Assembly: GCA_021773365.1 (NCBI GenBank)
Contig: JAJFKF010000017.1
Span: forward strand, 17,410 to 81,409
Length of the DNA: 64,000 nucleotides
Source of the DNA: Gammaproteobacteria bacterium
GTDB lineage: Bacteria; Pseudomonadota; Gammaproteobacteria; Steroidobacterales; Steroidobacteraceae
Reading direction: 5' to 3'
Shown: positions 1 to 6,199 of the stretch, in pieces
Layout of the letters: each line of letters starts with the position of its first letter
How positions within the stretch are numbered: position 1 is the stretch's first letter
Made by a program: the position numbers and the translations under genes
Notes under the pieces: model-generated
What the model saw: only the letters and a program-made list of their open reading frames with translations
What the model was told of the DNA's origin: nothing
Databases searched by the model: none

Positions 1-339
1 CTGGGATGGAACATGCAGTACTACGAGACCTCCCGGCTCTATACCAGCACGTCCTCGGAGAGTTTCCGCGCCACGGTGGTACTCAATCAGGGTTCTGAAC
101 AGATACCTACGCAGACCTATCACGATGTGTATGGTCGCTACAGTTTTGGCAGCGTGTCCGGTCTGGCCGGTGGACTGCTGGAGAATTCGGAGCTGCAGAT
201 CTCGGTGCAGAATGTCCTCAACACCAGCCCGCCTATCCTGGCTTCGACCAGTTCCATTCTCTATGGCGGCTATGCCACCGAAGGCGACCCGCGCCTGCGG
301 CGTTATTCCATCGCCTTCACCAAGCGCTTCGGCCGCTGA
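1..339 (+). CDS. TonB-dependent receptor, C-terminal end (5' part lies outside the window)
   Basis: The frame is open from base 1 and encodes the last 112 residues of an outer-membrane TonB-dependent receptor barrel. It contains the LGWNMQYYE, IPTQTYHDVYGRYSF and SVQNVLNTSPPIL blocks that recur in receptors A-D and ends in FTKRFGR. The rest of the gene is outside the window, so it may be a complete receptor or another truncated copy. The next receptor piece starts about 100 bases downstream on the same strand. Family membership is certain from comparison with the full-length paralogues here; the substrate is unknown. Confidence 0.85.
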   Translation: MGWNMQYYETSRLYTSTSSESFRATVVLNQGSEQIPTQTYHDVYGRYSFGSVSGLAGGLLENSELQISVQNVLNTSPPILASTSSILYGGYATEGDPRLRRYSIAFTKRFGR

Positions 340-406
340 GGCGCCGGCTTGCTGAAGGCCCCTGCCAGCGGGAGGGCGGGGAATAGTTTTGTCCTGGCGT
401 GGTGCC

Positions 407-428
407 CCGCGCCATGCCGTCATAAGCA
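407..428 (+). repeat. Short motif at a receptor truncation junction, copy 1
   Basis: The pattern CCGCGC, then CATGCC, then CATAAG followed by CA occurs here just before the first truncated receptor frame. It recurs at 1745-1770 before the second one, with small insertions. It may be a remnant of a shared upstream region or mark a recombination point. Function not known. Confidence 0.3.
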
Positions 429-436
429 CTATCCCG

Positions 437-1680
437 AAAAGGGCAGCACCACCGGCAGTGCCTATGTGGAGCTCACCGCCCCGCTGGTCGCCGCGGCGAA
501 TGCACGGCCGGGCATCCTGGGACTGGAGTTGCAGGCCTCGTACCGCTATGACACCACCGATATCGTCGGGCGCAGCTGGGCCGGCAGCCGGATCGTGATA
601 CCTGCGCTCGAGGGGCCGTATCCGCAGGCGGATGTCATTGATGTCAGCGTGGAGGGGAACCAGTACACCCTCGGCCTGCGTTATCAGCCGGTCGAGCAGC
701 TGGCCCTGCGCGCCAGCTATGGCGAGGGCGTGCTGCCGCCGCCGATCCTCAAGCTGGCGCCGTCCACCTTCCCCGCCAATTTGCTGTTCCTTATAGCGTC
801 GCGATACACCGATCCGAAGCGCGGCGGCCAGACGCTGACGTCGCTGGCCGAGTTCACCTCTCTCGGCAGTCCTGACCTGCTGCCCGAGCAGTCGGCGAGC
901 TTCTCCGCCGGGATGATCTTCACGCCGCGATCCCTTCCGGGCCTGCGGCTGTCCGTGGACTACACGAAGATCGACAAGGTAGATGAGATCGGCAGCATCA
1001 ATCTGCAGGACCTGATCAATCTGGAAGATCAGGCCTTCGCCAGCCGCATCACCCGCGGCCCGCTGACCCCGGCGGATCAGGCGCTGGGCTACACCGGGGG
1101 GCCCATCGTCGCACTCGACGGTGGGACGGTCAACGTGGCCAGCTCTTCAATGGAGGCTTTCGATCTGCAGCTCGATTACACCTGGCACACGGCCCTTGGT
1201 GAGTTCCGGGCCAGCGTGATGGGCACCTACCAGCCGCATTTACAGCAACAGATTCTCCGAAGTGAGCCTGTCAAGGAGCGGGTGGGATACAACCTCGGTC
1301 CGCTGAAGAAGCGCGGCAACGTGGGTCTGACCTGGGCGCGCGATGCCTGGTCCCTGGGCTGGAACATGCAGTACTACGATTCCTACCTGGTCTACGCGGG
1401 CGAACCGATCGATCCCTCGCTCGCAGTGCGGAACGGTTCGCCGGTGATTCCCTCGCAGAACTACCATGATCTATACGGCCGCTACCGCTTCGGTGATAAC
1501 CAGCGTTCGCGCTGGGCGGGCCTGCTGAACAATGTCGAGTTGCGGATGTCGGTCAAGAATGTGCTGGACACCTCCCCGCCGATCGTCACCGACAACTATC
1601 TCGGTTACTTCTCCGTCAGTCCCTACGGCGATCCGCGCCTGCGCAGCTACGCGATTACGTTGAGCAAGAGTTTCCAGTAA
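437..1680 (+). pseudogene. 5'-truncated TonB-dependent receptor (second half of barrel only)
   Basis: About 414 codons align with the C-terminal part of receptors A-D, from GSAYVELTAPL through GNQYTLGLRY, LRLSVDYTKIDKVDEIG and ALGYTGG to the end SKSFQ. Signal peptide, STN domain, TonB box, plug and first barrel half are missing. The open frame extends upstream to a TTG at 349, but bases 349-436 have no similarity to a receptor and no ribosome-binding site or signal peptide, so a functional start is unlikely. The remaining frame has no internal stop. This copy is more diverged from A-D than those are from each other. It is either a decaying duplicate or a promoterless sequence reservoir. Confidence 0.8.
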
Positions 1681-1697
1681 GGGCCGCGGCGTTTATT

Positions 1698-1733
1698 CGC
1701 AGGCGTGGATGGTCAAGCCCATCCGCGCCTGCG
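1698..1733 (+). terminator. Hairpin after truncated receptor
   Basis: A 15-bp stem with one mismatch (1698-1712 with 1719-1733, loop about 6 nt) starts 18 bases after the stop codon at 1680. There is no clear run of T after it, so intrinsic termination is possible but not certain. Confidence 0.45.
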
Positions 1734-1744
1734 GTTTCCGGTGG

Positions 1745-1770
1745 CCGCGCGTCATGCCTACATAAGAGCA
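1745..1770 (+). repeat. Short motif at a receptor truncation junction, copy 2
   Basis: Second copy of the CCGCGC / CATGCC / CATAAG pattern seen at 407-428. It is followed by an AT-rich stretch (about 1770-1795), unusual in this GC-rich window, that could hold promoter-like sequence. Confidence 0.3.
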
Positions 1771-1843
1771 TGATTTATAAATAAAAAATAACAATCTCCG
1801 GTTCGCCGGTTCCAGAAAAACCCGCTCACTCGTTACGGCAGCT

Positions 1844-2503
1844 GTGGGGTCGACCCCCCACGGTCGCAACCAGTTGACCGCCGCGGACGCGGCGCTCGGT
1901 TACACGGGCGGCACGATCCGGGAAGTGAATGGCCGCACCGTGAATATTGCCAAGAGCCTGATGGAGGCGTTCGACCTCCAGGCCGACTACAGCTGGGAGA
2001 CGCGCTTCGGTTCCTTTGCCGCTAACGTGATGGCCACCGTGCAACCACGCCTCTCACAGCAGGCCGCACCGGGCAGCGAGAATATCGACACGGTCGGCTA
2101 CAGCAATGGCCCGTTGAAATGGCGAGCCAATGCAGGCCTGCGCTGGAGTCGTGGCGCCTGGGATCTGAGCTGGAACCTGCAGTACTACGATGCCTATCGG
2201 GTCTATACCAGCACGGCCTCGGCCACCAGCCGCAACAATCTGGTGCTCGGGCAGGGTACTGAATGGATTCCGACCCAGACCTATCATGATGTGTACGGCC
2301 GCTACCGTTTCGAGAACGCGCCCGGCTTCGCCAGTGGTTTGCTGGAGAACACCGAGCTGCAGATCTCGGTGCAGAACGTGCTCAACACCAGTCCGCCCAT
2401 CCTGGCCTCGCCCGCCTACTATGTGGTCAGCGGCTATGCAGCTGAAGGCAACCCGCGCCTGCGGCGCTATTCCATCGCCTTCACCAAGCGCTTCGGTCGC
2501 TGA
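1844..2503 (+). pseudogene. 5'-truncated TonB-dependent receptor (last ~210 residues)
   Basis: Receptor similarity begins at about 1868 (NQLTAADAALGYTGGTIR) and continues without interruption to the end FTKRFGR. The DNA is very close to the 3' ends of receptors A and C. The first codons after the possible GTG at 1844 are not receptor-like, there is no ribosome-binding site, and no export signal remains. A 12-bp perfect palindrome, GGGGTCGACCCC at 1846-1857, sits just before the point where similarity starts. It could not form a functional barrel alone but could act as a recombination partner for the intact receptors. Confidence 0.8.
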
Positions 2504-2517
2504 AGCACGCCTCATGC

Positions 2518-2543
2518 ACCCTCGCCAACCGGATGGCGAGGGT
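2518..2543. terminator. Hairpin between convergent genes
   Basis: A perfect 9-bp stem, ACCCTCGCC with GGCGAGGGT and an 8-nt loop, lies 15 bases after the receptor stop at 2503 and before the 3' end of the opposite-strand DUF4143 remnant. The same stem sequence recurs after receptor B (14592-14621), suggesting a shared receptor 3' flank. Confidence 0.55.
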
Positions 2544-2563
2544 CTTGAGTGCGCAACCGCCAT

Positions 2564-3000
2564 TCAGCTTGAGATTTGTCCAGGCCATCCATGCAGCAAC
2601 GCGGGAAGCCGTTCGACCAGGTACAGCGGCAGCGACATCAGCGGATAATTGACGTCGATAGTGCGGTCACCCTTCCTGACGGAAGTTTCGACAGTCTGTA
2701 CGGACGGCAGATTGCCGTCGAAGCGCACCGCCGGCGATGCGTGTTTCTCGCCGGCGAACTGATGCAAGGACCTGAGGCTTCCCCGGTTGCCGGCCTTGAC
2801 CTCCACCGGCACGATCCGTCCCTCCAGCGCCACGACGAAGTCCACTTCCGCGTTGGCCGACCGGCCCTCGCGCAGCCAGTAGGTCACCTCGCGGTTCGGA
2901 CTTTCGGCCATCAATGACTGCAGGTGCTGGCCGATGAACTGCTCGGCGTTGGCGCCCTAGTTGACCAGTGCCGAGCTGGACAGGCAGGTTGATACTCATA
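2564..3000 (-). pseudogene. 3' remnant of an AAA_14/DUF4143 ATPase
   Basis: The minus strand encodes the C-terminal DUF4143 domain of the common AAA ATPase family, including EQFIGQHLQ, VTYWLREGR, EVDFVVALEGRIVPVEVKAG and VNYPLMSLPLYLVERL. The pattern D...E-x-K is the PD-(D/E)xK-like core of this domain. An in-frame TAG at 2958-2960 stands where related proteins usually have a codon in the VN-x-GA-x-AEQFIGQHL stretch (probably CAG before mutation). Upstream of it only about a dozen plausible codons remain before an in-frame TGA. The Walker A and B half of the protein is absent. The family often occurs as accessory single-gene modules of unclear role. Confidence 0.75.
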
Positions 3001-3027
3001 TAGATTAACAACACTGTTAATCTATAT
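2998..3027. promoter_or_regulatory. Perfect 13-bp inverted repeat upstream of AbiEi-like gene
   Basis: ATATAGATTAACA (2998-3010) is followed by a 4-nt spacer and its exact reverse complement (3015-3027). The element is AT-rich, unlike its surroundings, and lies about 10 bases before a possible ATG at 3039. AbiEi-family antitoxins are known to repress their own operon by binding inverted repeats in the promoter, so this is a good operator candidate. It could also act as a hairpin for the broken gene on the other strand. Confidence 0.55.
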
Positions 3028-3038
3028 GGGCGTTAAGC

Positions 3039-3188
3039 ATGTCTCCCTCAGCCATCCCCCTGACCGCCGAGCTTTCCACCCAGTGGGCCGCCTCTGCCCA
3101 GTACCGGTTTCTGGATGCGCTGATGTCGGATACCCGGCTCGACTGCGCCCACATCGCTAGCGTCGCACTCAATCTGGCGCGTCTTTGA
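3039..3188 (+). pseudogene. Possible out-of-frame N-terminal part of the AbiEi-like gene
   Basis: A 49-codon frame starts with ATG at 3039 just after the inverted repeat and stops with TGA at 3186. Near its end the adjacent frame reads VFEENPVV straight into the AbiEi-like protein that starts at 3202. Restoring two bases in the GCGC stretch around 3178-3181 would fuse both into one frame of about 260 residues. This is either a frameshifted N-terminal extension or a small unrelated leader frame. I do not recognise the 49 residues. Confidence 0.35.
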
Positions 3189-3201
3189 AGAGAATCCAGT
3201 C

Positions 3202-3819
3202 GTGACGGCCGCTCTGACGCGCTTACTGAGCCTGCCCGAGGTGTTTACCTTTGCGGGGTTCTGCAAAATGACCGACCTGTCAGCCGATGCCGCCGCGGTC
3301 TATCTGCGTCGCTGGAAAGTCCGTGGCCTGATCGAGCCGGCGGGCGCGCGCGCCGGTATCTATTTCAACAAGCTGAAACGCGCGCAGATCGAAAGCTCTG
3401 ATCGGATTGCCGCGCTGTTGTTTGAATATCCCACCGCCGTCCTGTGCGGGGAATCGGTGCTGCACGCGGCGGGCTGGATTACACAGATTCCGGCGCGGCT
3501 GTCCGTTGCCGTGATGTCGCGGCGCAGTTTCGTGTCGCTGCATGGGTTTGACATCCGCGGCCGGCCACGCACCTGGTTCGGGAAAGTGCATGCAGCGGTG
3601 AATGCACCCGGAAACGAGCGGATTTACGGCCTCAAGGCCCTGCCGCCTGCTCTGGCGCTGGTCGACCTGTATACGGATGCGAAAGGCTGGCATCCGGCGC
3701 TGGACGATCTGGACCTCCCGGAGGAAGAAAAGGCAGCGGTGCTGGGCGCAAGCGAACTGTTGCGAGTGAGATTGCCGGCTGCACTCCGCAACACATGCGC
3801 AGACCGGGAAATAGAATGA
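3202..3819 (+). CDS. AbiEi-like type IV antitoxin (orphan)
   Basis: The 205-residue protein begins with a winged-helix-like segment (LTRLLSLPEVFTFAGF, then AVYLRRWKVRGLIEP) and continues with an AbiEi-type C-terminal domain (AALLFEYPTAVLCGESVLH, GLKALPPALALVDLYTDAKG, LDDLDL). In type IV toxin-antitoxin systems this protein represses its operon and antagonises the nucleotidyltransferase toxin AbiEii, normally encoded immediately downstream. Here only a fecR fragment on the other strand follows, so the toxin gene is missing. The GTG start at 3202 is uncertain because the coding frame may extend upstream through a frameshift. Call based on motif recognition only. Confidence 0.6.
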   Translation: MTAALTRLLSLPEVFTFAGFCKMTDLSADAAAVYLRRWKVRGLIEPAGARAGIYFNKLKRAQIESSDRIAALLFEYPTAVLCGESVLHAAGWITQIPARLSVAVMSRRSFVSLHGFDIRGRPRTWFGKVHAAVNAPGNERIYGLKALPPALALVDLYTDAKGWHPALDDLDLPEEEKAAVLGASELLRVRLPAALRNTCADREIE

Positions 3820-3838
3820 ACAGACGCGGGCTCGTTTC

Positions 3839-4003
3839 TCAACGCACGCGAATGACGATTTCCTTCTCTCCCTGCTCCAGCACCAGATCCGGCTCACGCG
3901 CCGGCAGCGCGGCCAGCGATTCCAGATCGTCGGCGTCGAACACCCTCCCGTAGCGGTAGCGCTCGGTCGCCTCAATCCATAAAAACAGTTGGTTGCCATT
4001 CAT
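3839..4003 (-). pseudogene. Detached 3' end of a fecR gene
   Basis: About 133 bases (3839-3973) repeat the 3' end of fecR-A (4490-4624) with roughly 90% identity and in the same orientation. They encode ERYRYGRVFDADDLESLAAL and the ending KEIVIRVR. An ATG at 4001-4003 opens a 54-codon frame, but the DUF4880 region, membrane segment and most of the FecR domain are missing. The two copies form direct repeats flanking the antitoxin gene at 4139 and the truncated toxin. This suggests an earlier second fecR lost by deletion or an insertion-duplication event. Confidence 0.8.
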
Positions 4004-4138
4004 CAGGCTGACCTACTTCATGAACATCAATGATTTACAGCGATTCGGTGATGGCTTGGCCAGCCATCCATTGGCTTTCCAATGGTTCCCGGGCCTTCCG
4101 CCTTTACTGGCAATCGGTCAGGGCGGTATTCTCCTCCC

Positions 4139-4354
4139 ATGAGCGCATTAGCCATCAAGGAAATGTCCTGGGACGAGAAGCTGCGGACCATGGAGGAGCT
4201 GTGGGAATCGCTCAGCTGCGAGGAATCCCGGTTGCAGTCTCCCGCCTGGCACCAGGAGACGCTGCGGAAGACGACCGCACGCCACGAAGCCGGACAGGAA
4301 AAACCGATTGATTGGGCTGCCGCAAAACACGAGCTGCGTAAGCGCGACCAGTGA
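4139..4354 (+). CDS. Addiction-module antitoxin (PF09720-like)
   Basis: The 71-residue protein contains MSWDEKLRTMEELWESL, then ESPAWH-like SPAWHQETL and DWAAAKHELRKR, the pattern of the short 'addiction module protein' antitoxins that pair with ParE/RelE-type toxins. ATG at 4139 is chosen because similarity starts there; the frame is open to 4082 but with no family similarity. The next gene starts within its last codons (GTG at 4351 overlapping TGA at 4352), the usual coupling of such pairs, but that toxin is truncated. The antitoxin may therefore be a functionless relic or act on toxins encoded elsewhere. Confidence 0.65.
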   Translation: MSALAIKEMSWDEKLRTMEELWESLSCEESRLQSPAWHQETLRKTTARHEAGQEKPIDWAAAKHELRKRDQ

Positions 4355-4506
4355 AGATCTGGATCCTTCCGTCGGCGCTCGCCGACCTGGATCGCGGGCG
4401 CAGATTCTACGCCCGGCAAGGTGAGAATCTCGGCCAAATTGGCATGCCCAACTCACAAAGGCGAAGCGCCTTAATTCGCAACGCATGCATCAACGCACGC
4501 GAATGA
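4351..4506 (+). pseudogene. ParE/RelE-like toxin, 5' fragment cut off at fecR-A
   Basis: GTG at 4351 overlaps the antitoxin stop by 3 bases and starts KIWILPSALADLDRGRRFYA followed by RQGENLG, the N-terminal helix-strand of ParE/RelE-type toxins (about 28 residues out of the usual 95-100). Similarity ends near 4435, and the frame then runs through unrelated codons into the antisense of the fecR-A 3' end and stops at 4506. The catalytic C-terminal region is gone. The break lies about 55 bases from the fecR-A stop, so the insertion or rearrangement that brought system A here probably destroyed the toxin. Confidence 0.65.
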
Positions 4507-5518
4507 CGATTTCCTTCTCTCCCCGCTCCAGCACTAGATCCGGCTCGCGCGCCAGCAGCGCAGCCAGCGACTCCGGATCGTCCGCGTCAAACACCCCGCC
4601 GTAGCGGTAGCGCTCGGCCGCCTCGCCCTCCAGCCGCAGCCGCGGCGTGCCGCCGTAGCGGTTGAACTCGCGCACCATCTCGGCCAGCGGGGTCTCGTTG
4701 AATTTCAGTCGCCGCTCGCGCCAGCTCAGCACTTCGCTGAGGTCGGTTGGTGTCTGTTTGTCGATACGGCCATCGCCTGCCACCTGTGCCTGCTCTCCGG
4801 CGCTGAGCAGTTCCTGCGTGGACGGCGTGCCTTCATTGTCCGTGCCGCGTTGGACGCTGACCTGCACCCGGCCCTCCAGCACCGAGACCACGGTGTCTTG
4901 CGGGCGCTGGTACACGTTGAACTGTGTGCCGACGGCGCGTACCGCCGCCGTGCGGGTGTGGACGGTGAAGGGGCGTGAGGCCTCCTGCGCTACCTTGAAT
5001 ACCGCCTCGCCGGCCTCGAGTCTGATATCGCGTGCGTCAGCGGAATAGTCCAGCCGCAGCACGGTGCGGGTATTTAAAGTGACCACCGAACCATCCGGCA
5101 GCGTGACGGTGCGCTGCTCGCCGGCGACGGTGGTGATCCTTTCGGCCGGCCATAACAGCACAGCCAGGGTGAAGGCGGCCGCAGCCATCGCGGCGGCCAT
5201 GGCCGTGTACATGCGCCGCGTGCGGTGGCGGGTGTCTGCTGGTTTGTTTTGTCCGGCGAGCGCCTTGCGGTTCAGTGTCACCACGTTCGGCGCGGCCTGC
5301 GCCAGCAACGCCTCCACGTCGGGGCAGTGCGCGGCATCCAGCGCGCGGATCTCGCGGTCCATCGCCACCAGCTCCAGGTAGTGCTCCACATGGAGTTTCG
5401 ACTCGCGCAGCCACCCGGCGAACGCGGCGCGCTCGGCCGCGCCGCCGTGCCTGAGGGTCTCTATCCACTCGGCGGCGCGCTGCGCCAGCAACTGGTCGAT
5501 CTGTCGTTGTACCTTCAT
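4490..5518 (-). CDS. FecR-type anti-sigma factor, system A
   Basis: Inner-membrane anti-sigma/sigma-regulator protein of 342 residues. In order: DUF4880 cytoplasmic region (about 10-52, AAEWIETLRHGG...FAGWLRES), one transmembrane segment (about 103-123), periplasmic FecR domain (about 133-230, TVTLPDGSVVTLNTRT, LEAGEAVFKV) and a C-terminal DUF4974 region (about 270-342, LAEMVREFNRYGG, ending IVIRVR). The last region normally contacts the STN domain of the receptor. The start ATG overlaps the fecI-A stop by 4 bases (ATGA), implying translational coupling. The 3' end is duplicated at 3839-3973. Confidence 0.93.
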   Translation of the reverse strand: MKVQRQIDQLLAQRAAEWIETLRHGGAAERAAFAGWLRESKLHVEHYLELVAMDREIRALDAAHCPDVEALLAQAAPNVVTLNRKALAGQNKPADTRHRTRRMYTAMAAAMAAAAFTLAVLLWPAERITTVAGEQRTVTLPDGSVVTLNTRTVLRLDYSADARDIRLEAGEAVFKVAQEASRPFTVHTRTAAVRAVGTQFNVYQRPQDTVVSVLEGRVQVSVQRGTDNEGTPSTQELLSAGEQAQVAGDGRIDKQTPTDLSEVLSWRERRLKFNETPLAEMVREFNRYGGTPRLRLEGEAAERYRYGGVFDADDPESLAALLAREPDLVLERGEKEIVIRVR

Positions 5519-6054
5519 GGTTTCTCCAGCACGGTTCGCATGCGCGCGCGGGCTTCGCAGGCATACAGACCCACGGTGCTCACCGACAGGCCGGTGCGCC
5601 GCGCGACTTCCTTGTGAGAGAGTCCGTCGCGTACCGCCAGCAGCAGCACTGCCGCGTGCATGGCGGGCAGCTCGCGCAGGCCCTGCTGGAGCTGGCGGGC
5701 GAAGTCCAGCTGTTCGGCCGCATCGTCCGGCGTGGCATGTTGCAGAGTGCGCTCGGCGGCATCGACGGCGGCAGAGTCATAGGTGAGGGGGCTTTGTTCC
5801 TCTTCCAGCAGGGCATCGGCCACCACATGCGAGGCGATGCGAAACAGGTAGGCCTGGGGGTTGCGCACCGCTTCCGGATGGCCGGTGCGCAGGAAGCGCT
5901 CGAAGACCTCCTGCGTCAGGTCCGATACCTCCGTCGAGCCGCGGATCCGGCGCACCAGGTAGCGATGCAGCCGCGGCGCGTACTGGCGAAAGGCCAGTGA
6001 GACGGCGTGCATCGCCTCGGGTCTGCGGGTGTCGGTTGTGTTCGCCATGGACAT
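5515..6054 (-). CDS. FecI-type ECF sigma factor, system A
   Basis: RNA polymerase sigma factor of 179 residues with sigma-70 region 2 (about 20-85, LHRYLVRRIRG, VSDLTQEVFERFLR, AYLFRIASHVV) and region 4 (about 122-175, LRELPAMHAAVLLL, LSHKEVARRTGLSVSTVG). It is predicted to be held or activated by FecR-A and to transcribe its own operon and receptor A. ATG at 6054 is used; ATG at 6048 is an alternative and neither has a strong ribosome-binding site. The gene is divergent from receptor A across 145 bases that contain matched promoter boxes. Confidence 0.93.
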   Translation of the reverse strand: MSMANTTDTRRPEAMHAVSLAFRQYAPRLHRYLVRRIRGSTEVSDLTQEVFERFLRTGHPEAVRNPQAYLFRIASHVVADALLEEEQSPLTYDSAAVDAAERTLQHATPDDAAEQLDFARQLQQGLRELPAMHAAVLLLAVRDGLSHKEVARRTGLSVSTVGLYACEARARMRTVLEKP

Positions 6055-6073
6055 ACAAGAATAGCCCCTGAAA

Positions 6074-6154
6074 CCCTAAGGGGGGCTTTTGAGCGATTTC
6101 TTTAGGTTGCAGCGCAAAAGGCCTAAAGATCCGCCGTGGGCGCCCCCCTCAGGG
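6074..6154. promoter_or_regulatory. Matched divergent ECF promoters of system A
   Basis: CCTAAAG-N14-CCCCCC followed by TYAGGG occurs in both directions. On the plus strand the boxes are 6122-6128 and 6143-6148, 51 bases before the receptor A start. On the minus strand they are the complements of 6100-6106 and 6080-6085, 25 bases before fecI-A. The inner boxes form a 7-bp inverted repeat 15 bp apart. Interpretation as -35/-10 of a FecI-A promoter is inference. Confidence 0.6.
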
Positions 6155-6199
6155 GACAGACCTGCCCGGTTTTCGGGTATAGATTGAGGGGGAGAACTC

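Noticed and set aside
349..436. Possible N-terminus (TTG start) for the truncated receptor
   Set aside because: No signal peptide, no ribosome-binding site and no similarity to receptors before about 437.
6055..6199. Fur box controlling system A
   Set aside because: No sequence close to the 19-bp Fur consensus was seen here or in the other receptor promoter regions, so iron control cannot be claimed from the sequence.
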